DNA from: Lysobacterales bacterium
GTDB lineage: Bacteria > Pseudomonadota > Gammaproteobacteria > Xanthomonadales > Rhodanobacteraceae
DNA length: 8,489 bases
Direction of reading: 5' to 3'
Assembly: GCA_013298265.1 (NCBI GenBank)
Contig: JAAFHE010000124.1
Span: 1-8,489, forward strand
The notes under the pieces were generated by a model. It was not told the DNA's origin, made no database searches, and saw only the letters and a list, made by a program, of their open reading frames with translations. This document shows positions 1-6,371 of the stretch, piece after piece; within the stretch, counting starts at the first letter, position 1, and each line of letters begins with the position of its first letter. Position numbers and translations under genes: made by a program.

Positions 1-9
1 CGATCTGGA

Positions 10-41
10 ACCGCCGTATGCGGAACCGCACGTACGGTGGT
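10..41 (+). ncRNA. Group II intron domain V
   Basis: A 32-base hairpin. The lower stem pairs 10-18 with 33-41, nine pairs including one G-U. A two-base bulge lies at about 31-32 (or 30-31 with a U-G pair). The upper stem pairs 19-22 with 27-30 and is capped by the loop GAAC. Nine pairs, a two-base bulge, a short distal stem and a four-base loop are the defining shape of domain V, the metal-binding catalytic centre. The catalytic triad position reads C12-G13-C14. Confidence 0.82.
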
Positions 42-43
42 GT

Positions 44-74
44 GGGAGGGGGCCGGGTTACCGGCTCCCTACCC
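44..74 (+). ncRNA. Group II intron domain VI with bulged branch-point A71
   Basis: Bases 47-56 pair with 61-70 (ten pairs, one G-U at 51/66) around a GTTA loop at 57-60. Below this, GGG 44-46 pairs with CCC 72-74, leaving A71 as a single unpaired purine on the 3' side, seven bases or so before the 3' splice site. This is where the branch-point adenosine of domain VI sits. The two hairpins follow each other with only about two bases between them, as in real introns. Confidence 0.8.
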
Positions 75-78
75 GATT

Positions 79-104
79 CAGGCGTGCCCGACAGGGCGAA
101 CCTG
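79..104. other. Imperfect hairpin immediately after the intron junction
   Basis: CAGG 79-82 pairs with CCTG 101-104. After a 2x2 internal loop, bases 85-89 pair with 94-98 around a GACA loop. There is no T-tract on either side, so it is not a normal intrinsic terminator. It is the first structure in the 3' exon. It may be part of the intron's original target or chance pairing in GC-rich DNA. Confidence 0.3.
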
Positions 105-204
105 ACTGGACATGCGAAAAAAGTCGGCGAGTGGCGAGGGTGCTTCCGTCGAGTGCCACGTCGTATCGACACTCAGATAGGGTAGGCTCATGGATCGGCC
201 GCAT

Positions 205-237
205 TTGTTGCGGCGCAACAAGCGCCCGGTGTAGCAT
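205..237 (+). promoter_or_regulatory. Candidate phaEC promoter with an overlapping perfect dyad operator
   Basis: A -35-like TTGCGG (209-214) and a -10-like TAGCAT (232-237) are separated by 17 bases, predicting a transcript start near 244 and a leader of about 18 bases before phaE. The -35 box lies inside a perfect inverted repeat, TTGTTGC (205-211), spacer GGC, GCAACAA (215-221). A dyad over the -35 element is a typical repressor site. Its TGC...GCA core recalls sites reported for the PHA regulator PhaR, but that link is inference; no regulator gene is in the window. The promoter boxes are a moderate match to sigma-70; the dyad itself is certain. Confidence 0.5.
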
Positions 238-261
238 CCGGCCGCACTTTGGAGAGGGCGT

Positions 262-1335
262 ATGTCGAATTCAGCGCAAGACTGGATCAATCAATGGCAA
301 GCGCTCGCACAGCGCTACTGGGATGGCTGGAAGACGCAGGGCGTCATGCCGCCGGCGGGATTCGGCAAGCTGGACGCGAATGCGCCGTGGCAGGCCGGGC
401 TCGATCAATGGGCACAGCTATTCGGCCAGGGTAACCCGCAGAGCGATCTCGTCGACCGCGTCACGGCCAACGCCAAGTCCTACGTCGCGCTGATGCAATC
501 CATGCTCAACACCTCGGTCGGTCAGGACGGCGGCGGCAGTGCCGCGGCCTGGACCGAAGCGGTGCGCAACGGCTTCAATGTTCCTGGCATGGATGCATCG
601 TTGTGGAACAATCCACTCGGTACGAATTTCCGCGACATGGCGGGGCAGGGTGCCAAGGGTTTCGAGCAGATGATGGCCGAATTCGGCCGCGGCGCCGGCC
701 CGTTCAAGCAGGAGATGCTTGCGGGCCTGGGCATGCCGGCCTTTGGTCTGGCGCGCGAACACCAGGAACGCTGGCAGCAGCTCGGCAGCGCGATGGTCGA
801 ATACCAGGAACAGACCAACCGCTACAACACGCTGATCCTCAAGTCGAGCCAGCAGGGTTTCGAGCGCTTCCAGTCCAAGCTCGCCGAGCGCGAGGAACCG
901 GGCCGCCAGCTCGACTCGGTGCGCGCCGTCTACGACTTGTGGGTCGACGCGGCGGAGGAAGCCTACGCTGAGATCGCGCTGTCGGACGAGTTCCGCAAGG
1001 TGTACGGCGCGATGGTCAACGCGCAGATGCGCGTCCGCTCGCTGATGCAGGCCGAGGTCGAGCAGCAGACGCGCCAGCTCGGCATGCCTACGCGCACCGA
1101 ACTCAAGGGTGTCGAGAAGTCGGTGCAGGAACTGCGTCGGCATCTCAAGGCAAGCCGCGAAGCAACCAGCGCCGACATGGCCGGCGAGATCGCCGCGCTG
1201 CGTGCGGAAGTCGATGCGCTGAAACAGCAGGTCGCGCAGTCCCGTCCGGCAGCCGTGCCCAAGCCCGCTGTCGCAGATGCCAATCCGCCTGAAGCGGCCA
1301 AGCCGCCCGCCGCGGCCAAGAAGACCAAGCGCTGA
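262..1335 (+). CDS. phaE: Class III PHA synthase subunit PhaE
   Basis: A 357-residue protein, the usual size (about 40 kDa) for PhaE, the non-catalytic partner that activates PhaC in class III PHA synthases. It works in the cytoplasm at the surface of growing polyester granules. The N-terminus (DWINQWQALAQRYWDGW, residues 7-23) and the late block LGMPTRTELKGVEKSVQELR (273-292) are typical of the family. Residues 280-325 look like a coiled coil, and 326-357 form an Ala/Pro/Lys-rich tail ending KKTKR. The start is supported by GGAGAGG at 251-257. phaC follows after 14 bases, so the two are surely co-transcribed. The identification rests on both the sequence and the adjacent phaC. Confidence 0.93.
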   Translation: MSNSAQDWINQWQALAQRYWDGWKTQGVMPPAGFGKLDANAPWQAGLDQWAQLFGQGNPQSDLVDRVTANAKSYVALMQSMLNTSVGQDGGGSAAAWTEAVRNGFNVPGMDASLWNNPLGTNFRDMAGQGAKGFEQMMAEFGRGAGPFKQEMLAGLGMPAFGLAREHQERWQQLGSAMVEYQEQTNRYNTLILKSSQQGFERFQSKLAEREEPGRQLDSVRAVYDLWVDAAEEAYAEIALSDEFRKVYGAMVNAQMRVRSLMQAEVEQQTRQLGMPTRTELKGVEKSVQELRRHLKASREATSADMAGEIAALRAEVDALKQQVAQSRPAAVPKPAVADANPPEAAKPPAAAKKTKR

Positions 1336-1349
1336 GGAATCGAATCGCC

Positions 1350-2414
1350 ATGGGCCCCATCCGTATCGAACCGCAGAAGGCTTTGGACGAAGCGCTGAAG
1401 CTGCAGCAGAAACTCTCGGCCGGCGCGCAGACCCTGCGCTCGCTGGACCCGGTCACCTTCGGTGTCACTCCCAAGGAAGCTGTATACAAGGATGACAAAG
1501 TCACCTTGTACCGTTTCAAGGGCGGGCGTCCCGCGACCATGAAGACGCCGCTCCTGATCTGCTACGCGCTGGTCAACACACCGTACATGGTCGACCTGCA
1601 GGACGACCGTTCGATGGTCAAGAACCTGCTCGCGCTGGGTCAGGACGTTTACCTCATCGACTGGGGGTATCCCGACGGCTCGGACAAGTACTTGAGCCTG
1701 GACGACTACATCAACGGCTATCTGCGCCGTTGCGTGGATTTTCTGCGCAAGTCGCACGGCGTCGATGCGATCAACCTGCTCGGCATCTGCCAGGGCGGCG
1801 CATTCTCGCTGTGCTTCTCGGCGATCTATCCGGAAAAAATCAAGAACCTCGTCACCATGGTGACTCCGGTCGATTTCCACACGCCGGACAACATGCTGTC
1901 GCACTGGGTGCGCGAGCTCGATGTCGATCTGTTCGTCGACACGCTGGGCAACATCCCGGCCGACCTCATGAACTACTGCTATCTGACGCTCAAGCCGATG
2001 CGCCTGAACCAGCAGAAGTACATCGGACTGGTCGACATCCTCGACAACAAGACCGAGCTGGAAAATTTCCTGCGCATGGAAAAGTGGATCTTCGATTCGC
2101 CGGATCAGGCCGGCGAGGCGTTCCGCCAGTTCATCAAGGATTTCTACCAGGGCAACAAGCTGCTCAAGGGCGGCCTGCAGATCGGCGACAAGTCGGTGGA
2201 CCTCAAGAACCTGCGCGCGCCGGTGCTGAATATCTTTGCCGAGCAGGATCACCTGGTGCCGCCGGCCGCATCGCGCGCCCTGAAAGATGTGGTCGGCAGC
2301 AGCGACTATTCGCAGATCGCGTTCAAGGGCGGACACATCGGCATCTACGTGTCCAGCCGCGCCCAGCGCGAAGTGCCGCCGGCGATCCACGACTGGCTCG
2401 CCAAGCGGGCTTAG
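1350..2414 (+). CDS. phaC: Class III PHA synthase catalytic subunit PhaC
   Basis: A 354-residue alpha/beta-hydrolase-fold enzyme that polymerises hydroxyacyl-CoA (usually 3-hydroxybutyryl-CoA) into PHA, releasing CoA. The lipase-box-like motif GICQGG places the nucleophile at Cys147. The other catalytic residues are Asp300 (FAEQDHLVPP) and His329 (FKGGHIGIYVS). Each is offset by exactly two from C149/D302/H331 known in the Allochromatium vinosum enzyme, so the match is essentially full length and unbroken. The short length separates it from class I and II enzymes of about 560-600 residues, and the upstream phaE confirms class III. A GAGG overlapping the phaE stop (1334-1337) is rather distant from the ATG, so translational coupling to phaE is likely. 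Class III enzymes usually prefer short-chain monomers. phaA and phaB are not in the window. Confidence 0.96.
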   Translation: MGPIRIEPQKALDEALKLQQKLSAGAQTLRSLDPVTFGVTPKEAVYKDDKVTLYRFKGGRPATMKTPLLICYALVNTPYMVDLQDDRSMVKNLLALGQDVYLIDWGYPDGSDKYLSLDDYINGYLRRCVDFLRKSHGVDAINLLGICQGGAFSLCFSAIYPEKIKNLVTMVTPVDFHTPDNMLSHWVRELDVDLFVDTLGNIPADLMNYCYLTLKPMRLNQQKYIGLVDILDNKTELENFLRMEKWIFDSPDQAGEAFRQFIKDFYQGNKLLKGGLQIGDKSVDLKNLRAPVLNIFAEQDHLVPPAASRALKDVVGSSDYSQIAFKGGHIGIYVSSRAQREVPPAIHDWLAKRA

Positions 2415-2436
2415 CACGGGACATGGGCCAGCCGGG

Positions 2437-2455
2437 CGCCCCCTGACAGGGGGCG
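2437..2455. terminator. Hairpin between convergent genes, possible bidirectional terminator
   Basis: CGCCCCC (2437-2443), loop TGACA, GGGGGCG (2449-2455): a perfect 7-bp, all-GC stem 22 bases after the phaC stop and about 50 bases beyond the stop of the opposing gene. Neither strand has a T-tract directly after the stem, so it is not a textbook intrinsic terminator. Its position between two converging genes suggests it ends transcription or protects the 3' ends of both mRNAs. A second 10-base palindrome, AGCCCGGGCT (2495-2504), touches the stop codon of the minus-strand gene. Confidence 0.45.
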
Positions 2456-2503
2456 TCACTCAGCGAAAGTCGTTTCTGCGCCTTTTGCTGTGTCAGCCCG
2501 GGC

Positions 2504-3427
2504 TTAGTCTGCGGACTGCCTGCGCGTTGGCTTCTTCGCGGTGGCCTTCTTGGCCGGCGCCTTGTTTGCACTTGTGGCCTTCGTAGCGGATTTCGTGGCG
2601 GCGGCACGCGTAGCCTTGGCCGCCTTGGTCGCTTTTTTCGCCGAAGGGCTTGCGGTCGCCTTGTCCGCCGCAGCGCGCGGCTTGCGCGCCGCTTTCGGTT
2701 TTTTCGCTCCGGTTCCGGCTGGATTCGCAGCGTCGTCGTCCTCGCCGGTTTCCACGTCCGGCATTTCCCAGCGCGAGAACGGATTCATCGCCTTCATCTT
2801 CGCGGTGACGCGGGCGATCGTGCCCAGCGCATCTTTGGTCGCGGCGACCGACCATTCCCAGACGCGGCTTTCGTCGACACCAGTGAACGCGCGGAATGCG
2901 TCGACGAGGCTATCGGCCGGTGCGGCCCCCATTTTCGCGAACGCCTCGGCGCGGCGACCGATGGCATACGTCGTCGCGGCGTTGCCGAGTGCGCTGGTCA
3001 GCACACCGACCAGCGGCGCGACGCGGCCGAACACCGTGCCACCGAGCTTGCTGCCGAAGCGGCCGAGGATGCGTCGGCCGATCGCGTCGACGCCGAGACT
3101 GGCGCCGGCGCCGAGTGCGCTGATCTGGGCGATCAGCGGCTTGCGCAGCGCCTCGGGCAGCGGCAGTTCGTACAGGGCGAGCGTGTCTTCGATGAGTTTT
3201 TCCTGGATCGCACCGACCGCAGCCGCATCGGCAAGCTCGCCGAGCGTGAAGCGCAGCAGCACGCCCGCGCCGGGAATCGCGCCGACCAGTGCCGACAGCG
3301 CGCCGACGCCGGCGGCCTTGACGCAGGCTGCGCGCAGCAGCGCCTGGAAGCGCGCGTCGCGGTCGTTTTCCAGTCGCGCGGGCGCGCGTTTGGCGGGAAT
3401 CTCCGTGCTAGGCTTTCGCGATGCCAT
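2504..3427 (-). CDS. EcsC/DUF697-like hydrophobic protein with a histone H1-like Lys/Ala-rich tail
   Basis: A 307-residue protein when started at the ATG 3427-3425, which has a good ribosome site (GAGGTGG) just upstream; an in-frame ATG at 3451 would add eight residues but lies further inside the divergent gene. Residues 34-58 and 129-157 are hydrophobic, Gly/Ala-rich helices ([38 protein letters not shown]), like the membrane-associated EcsC/DUF697 families. After an acidic linker (EDDD, 229-232), residues 241-307 are low-complexity, with about 16 Lys, 5 Arg and abundant Ala in [17 protein letters not shown] repeats, as in histone H1-like proteins and the DNA-binding tails of PhaF and PhaM. 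Family assignment is from memory of motifs and moderate. It sits tail-to-tail with phaC, and a role at PHA granules or in tethering membrane or granule to the nucleoid is inference. The long opposite-strand frame over this gene is a GC shadow. Confidence 0.8.
   Translation of the reverse strand: MASRKPSTEIPAKRAPARLENDRDARFQALLRAACVKAAGVGALSALVGAIPGAGVLLRFTLGELADAAAVGAIQEKLIEDTLALYELPLPEALRKPLIAQISALGAGASLGVDAIGRRILGRFGSKLGGTVFGRVAPLVGVLTSALGNAATTYAIGRRAEAFAKMGAAPADSLVDAFRAFTGVDESRVWEWSVAATKDALGTIARVTAKMKAMNPFSRWEMPDVETGEDDDAANPAGTGAKKPKAARKPRAAADKATASPSAKKATKAAKATRAAATKSATKATSANKAPAKKATAKKPTRRQSAD
3407..3423 (+). promoter_or_regulatory. Candidate extended -10 giving a near-leaderless ABC exporter mRNA
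   Basis: TGC (3406-3408) followed by TAGGCT (3409-3414) resembles an extended -10 element and ends six bases before the exporter ATG at 3421. A transcript would start at about 3420-3421, that is, on or next to the start codon. I see no convincing -35 box. A weak alternative reading is AGG (3410-3412) acting as a ribosome site eight bases from the ATG. Similar boxes close to start codons are common in Xanthomonadales as I recall. The same hexamer also occurs at 183-188 upstream of phaE. Confidence 0.3.
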
Positions 3428-5214
3428 CTTCCACCTCGTCGTTTGCTGCACTGTGGCAGCTGATCCGTCATGCGCGCCCGTATCGCGCCCGTTTTGTCGC
3501 CGCCAGCCTATGTTCGGTGGCGAACAAGTTGTTCGACGTCGCGCCGGAAATCCTCATCGGCATCGCCATCGACGTGGTCGTGCGCGGCCAGGAATCCTTC
3601 GTCGCCGGCTTCGGCATCGCCGATCCACTGCATCAAGTCTACCTGCTGGGCGCGTTGACGTTGGCGATCTGGGTATTCGAGTCGATCTTTGAATTCGCCT
3701 ATATCGTGCTGTGGCGCAATCTTGCGCAGGACCTGCAGCACGAACTGCGCACCTCGGCCTATGCACATGTGCAGAACCTGGACCTCGCGTATTTCGAGGA
3801 TCGCTCATCGGGCGGTCTGGTGGCGATCCTCAACGACGACGTGAACCAGCTGGAACGGTTTCTCAATGGCGGCGCCAGCGACCTTATCCAAGTGGTAGTC
3901 ACGGTGCTTGCCTGCGGCGCGGTGTTCTTCGCCATCTCGCCGCAGATCGCCGTGATGGCGTTCCTGCCGATCCCGGTCATCCTCTGGGGCGCGTTCTATT
4001 TCCAGCGCAAGGCCGGGCCGCGCTATGACGTCGTGCGCGAGAAGGTATCCGCGCTGTCGGGCCGGCTGGCCAACAACCTGGCGGGCATCGCGACCATCCG
4101 CAGCTTTGCGGCCGAACAGCGCGAGCGCGAGCGCCTGGCGTCGGAGAGCCTCGCCTATGTCGCGGCGAACCGGGATGCGATCCGCTTGAGCGCGGCCTTC
4201 GTGCCGCTGATCCGCATGGCCATCCTGTTCGGTTTTCTGTGTACCTTCGTGCGCGGCGGCCAGCTCGTGCTGGACGGCACGCTGCAGGCTGGCTTCTACG
4301 CCGTGCTCGTGTTCCTGACCCAGCGCCTGCTCTGGCCGCTGACGCGGCTGGCGGAAACGGTGGACCTGTTCGAGCGCGCCATGGCCTCTACGCGGCGCAT
4401 TCTCGGATTACTGGCGACGCCGATCACGATCCGCGACAGCGATCTCACCCAGCCCGATCATGCCGCGCGCGGCGAGGTCGCGGTACAGGATCTGCATTTC
4501 GCCTACGCCAACGGCAGCGAGGTGCTCAGCGGCGTGGATCTGGATGTCCAGGCCGGCCAGACCCTGGCGCTGGTCGGCGCGACCGGCGGCGGCAAGTCCT
4601 CGCTGATCAAGCTGCTGCTGCGTTTCTACGAACCGACGCGCGGTGAGATCCGCCTCGACGGCCGTCCGCTGGCCTCGTATCCGCTGGTCTGGCTGCGCAG
4701 CCAGATCGGCTGGGTCGCGCAGGACGTGTTCCTGTTCGACGGTACGGTGCGCGAAAACATTGCCTACGGACGTCCCGCCGCGAGCGAAGCCGAGATCGTT
4801 GCAGCGGCCGTCGCCGCGGAGGCGCAGGAATTCATCCTGCGGCTGCCGCAGGGTTACGACACACCCGTCGGCGAACGCGGCGTCAAGCTGTCCGGCGGCC
4901 AGCGCCAGCGCCTGTCGATTGCGCGTGCGCTGCTCAAGGATCCGCCGGTGCTGCTGCTCGACGAAGCCACCAGCGCGGTCGACAACGAAACCGAAGCCGC
5001 GATCCAGCGTTCGCTCGCGCGCCTGGCGCACCAGCGCACGGTCATCGTGATCGCGCACCGGCTGTCGACCATCGTGCATGCGGACCAGATCGCGGTGATC
5101 GAGCGCGGTCGTGTGGTCGAGCAGGGCACGCATGACCAGTTGCTTGCAGGCAATGGCAGCTATGCATCGCTGTGGCGGGTGCAGACGGGTGGCGTGGCGG
5201 GGAGCAGCAAATAG
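3421..5214 (+). CDS. ABC exporter, fused permease and ATPase (MsbA/ABCB type)
   Basis: A 597-residue half-transporter of the normal length for a homodimeric type IV ABC exporter in the inner membrane. The N-terminal part (about 1-330) is the six-helix transmembrane domain. The ATPase follows with all key motifs: Walker [10 protein letters not shown] (Lys392), Q-loop [10 protein letters not shown], signature LSGGQ (490-494), Walker [10 protein letters not shown] (Asp514, Glu515) and the switch His546 (IAHRLSTI). Nothing is missing, so it should be active. The substrate cannot be told from sequence: lipids, peptides or drugs are all possible, and no accessory membrane-fusion gene or substrate gene is nearby. 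It is divergent from the EcsC-like gene, with seven bases of coding overlap at their 5' ends, so the two may share control. It is followed by a 140-base gap. Confidence 0.92.
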   Translation: MPSSTSSFAALWQLIRHARPYRARFVAASLCSVANKLFDVAPEILIGIAIDVVVRGQESFVAGFGIADPLHQVYLLGALTLAIWVFESIFEFAYIVLWRNLAQDLQHELRTSAYAHVQNLDLAYFEDRSSGGLVAILNDDVNQLERFLNGGASDLIQVVVTVLACGAVFFAISPQIAVMAFLPIPVILWGAFYFQRKAGPRYDVVREKVSALSGRLANNLAGIATIRSFAAEQRERERLASESLAYVAANRDAIRLSAAFVPLIRMAILFGFLCTFVRGGQLVLDGTLQAGFYAVLVFLTQRLLWPLTRLAETVDLFERAMASTRRILGLLATPITIRDSDLTQPDHAARGEVAVQDLHFAYANGSEVLSGVDLDVQAGQTLALVGATGGGKSSLIKLLLRFYEPTRGEIRLDGRPLASYPLVWLRSQIGWVAQDVFLFDGTVRENIAYGRPAASEAEIVAAAVAAEAQEFILRLPQGYDTPVGERGVKLSGGQRQRLSIARALLKDPPVLLLDEATSAVDNETEAAIQRSLARLAHQRTVIVIAHRLSTIVHADQIAVIERGRVVEQGTHDQLLAGNGSYASLWRVQTGGVAGSSK

Positions 5215-5222
5215 AGAATAGA

Positions 5223-5292
5223 AGTGAGAAACGAGTGAGAAGGCCTTGAGAAGCCGATCGTTGCGACAAGCAGGTCCCACTCATTTCTCACT
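5223..5292. repeat. 18-base imperfect inverted repeat built from AGTGAGAA units
   Basis: Left arm AGTGAGAAACGAGTGAGA (5223-5240) and right arm TCCCACTCATTTCTCACT (5275-5292) are reverse complements at 16 of 18 positions. Both mismatches would be G-U pairs in minus-strand RNA but A-C in plus-strand RNA. The left arm also contains a direct repeat, AGTGAGAA at 5223-5230 and 5234-5241, with an 11-base period. The loop is 34 bases. It fills most of the gap between the exporter stop and mtnA. It may be a small dispersed intergenic repeat; no transposase is attached and the right arm is followed by a pyrimidine-rich stretch, not a clear T-tract. Confidence 0.6.
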
Positions 5293-5322
5293 CCTCTTCC
5301 CTCGTTTTCTGCTGTCCTGCGT

Positions 5323-5328
5323 TATCCT
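5323..5328 (+). promoter_or_regulatory. Weak candidate -10 box for the mtnA operon
   Basis: TATCCT matches four of six -10 consensus positions and would start a transcript near 5335, giving a leader of about 20 bases before mtnA. I could not find a -35 box at the right distance. The 140-base gap after the exporter and the inverted repeat make a separate promoter for mtnA plausible, but this element is only suggestive. Confidence 0.25.
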
Positions 5329-5354
5329 TTCACGTTGCCTTACGAGTGCCGCCC

Positions 5355-6371
5355 ATGTCCGATCTGGACCGCCACGACACCATCCGCGCCGTGCATTGGC
5401 GCGGCGACCGCCTGAGCCTGCTGGACCAGCGCCTGCTGCCGTTCGAGGAAACCTTCGTCGACTGCCGCAGTGCGGCCGAAGTGGCGCGGGCGATCCGGGA
5501 TCTGGTCGTGCGCGGCGCGCCGGCCATCGGCATCGCGGCAGCCTGGGGTGTGGTGCTGGCGGCACAGAACGAGCCGGCCACGCTGGATCAGGCGCTGCGT
5601 ACGCTGCGCGCTTCGCGCCCGACCGCGGTGAACCTGATGTGGGCGCTGGACCGCATGCAGGGCGTAGGCACCGACGTGGCGGCACTCGCCGCCGAGGCGC
5701 AGGCGATACAGGACGAAGACCTCGCCGCGAACCGGCGCATGGGCGAACTTGGCGCAGCGCTGTTGAGCGGCGGTGGTGTGCTCACGCACTGCAATACCGG
5801 CTCGCTCGCGACGGCCGGCTTCGGCACCGCGCTCGGCGTGATCCGCAGCGGCTACAGCGCCGGCAAGATCAGCCAGGTCTATGCGGGAGAGACGCGGCCA
5901 TGGCTGCAGGGCGCACGCCTGACCATGTTCGAACTCGTGCGCGACGGTATTCCCGCACAGCTCATCGCCGATTCCGCGGCCGCGCACCTGATGCGCTCGG
6001 GCGCGGTGCAATGGGTCATCGTCGGTGCTGACCGCATCGCCGCGAACGGCGACACGGCGAACAAGATCGGCACCTATCAGCTCGCGATTTCGGCGCGCCA
6101 CCATGGCGTCAAGTTCATGGTCGTCGCGCCCTCGTCGACGGTGGACATGGCCACGGCCGACGGTGCGTCGATCGAGATCGAACTGCGCGAGGCGACGGAG
6201 CTGCTCGGCATCGCCGGCAGGCGCACGGTGATCGAGGGGGCGGCCGCCTGGAATCCGGTCTTCGACGTGACGCCGGCCTCGCTGATCGACGCGATCGTGA
6301 CCGAGCGCGGCGTGATCGAGCATCCCGATCGCCGGGCGATGGAAAACCTGTTCGTCCCCGGCCATGGTTGA
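5355..6371 (+). CDS. mtnA: S-methyl-5-thioribose-1-phosphate isomerase MtnA
   Basis: A 338-residue cytoplasmic enzyme of the methionine salvage pathway, converting 5-methylthioribose 1-phosphate to 5-methylthioribulose 1-phosphate. It belongs to the eIF2B-alpha-like isomerase family. Diagnostic motifs are [13 protein letters not shown] (53-65), HCNTGSLAT with the catalytic Cys146, [15 protein letters not shown] (176-190), and [20 protein letters not shown] with the catalytic Asp226. Length is normal and no key residue is missing. I chose the ATG at 5355 because [15 protein letters not shown] starts in the usual place; a GTG at 5346 would add three residues. Neither has a strong ribosome site. 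No other mtn gene is nearby, and its 3' end overlaps the next gene, an unrelated glycosyltransferase. Confidence 0.95.
   Translation: MSDLDRHDTIRAVHWRGDRLSLLDQRLLPFEETFVDCRSAAEVARAIRDLVVRGAPAIGIAAAWGVVLAAQNEPATLDQALRTLRASRPTAVNLMWALDRMQGVGTDVAALAAEAQAIQDEDLAANRRMGELGAALLSGGGVLTHCNTGSLATAGFGTALGVIRSGYSAGKISQVYAGETRPWLQGARLTMFELVRDGIPAQLIADSAAAHLMRSGAVQWVIVGADRIAANGDTANKIGTYQLAISARHHGVKFMVVAPSSTVDMATADGASIEIELREATELLGIAGRRTVIEGAAAWNPVFDVTPASLIDAIVTERGVIEHPDRRAMENLFVPGHG

Larger units (their letters stand above)
1..77 (+). mobile_element. 3' end of a group II intron (domains V and VI), truncated by the window edge
   Basis: The first 77 bases fold as the catalytic end of a group II intron: a domain V hairpin (10-41), a domain VI hairpin with a bulged A (44-74), and the ending CCCGAT, followed by T. 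The CGC triad near the base of domain V (12-14) is the form known from the group IIC intron of Oceanobacillus; most other classes have AGC, so class C is a reasonable guess. The reverse transcriptase/maturase frame should lie upstream on the same strand, outside this window, so I cannot say whether the element is complete or active. The 3' splice junction is placed at 77/78 by analogy with introns ending in AY. The element ends about 184 bases before phaE and points toward it. Confidence 0.82.

Noticed and set aside
131..145. Possible sigma-54 promoter (TGGCGAGGGTGCT)
   Set aside because: The GG and GC pairs are nine bases apart by first base, not the twelve expected in the TGGCACG-N4-TTGC consensus.
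190..234. 14-codon open frame MDRPHLLRRNKRPV upstream of phaE, after a TAGGCT box
   Set aside because: Too short to support as a gene, no ribosome site, and it overlaps the better-supported dyad and promoter. A leader peptide cannot be excluded, but nothing else favours it.
963..2459. Long minus-strand open frame (498 residues) over phaE and phaC
   Set aside because: It is antisense to two certain genes, has low-complexity Arg/Val/Asp-rich composition and no recognisable motif; expected in GC-rich DNA where the reverse frame of a real gene lacks stops.
2471..2490. T-rich stretch after the phaC hairpin as a terminator tail
   Set aside because: The T runs (CGTTTC, CCTTTTG) begin more than 15 bases after the stem and are broken, so they do not form a usable intrinsic terminator with the hairpin at 2437-2455.
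2541..3692. Plus-strand open frame (383 residues) opposite the EcsC-like gene
   Set aside because: The Ala/Ser/Pro-rich product mirrors the Lys/Ala codons of the minus-strand gene and runs into the exporter; no ribosome site or family motif.
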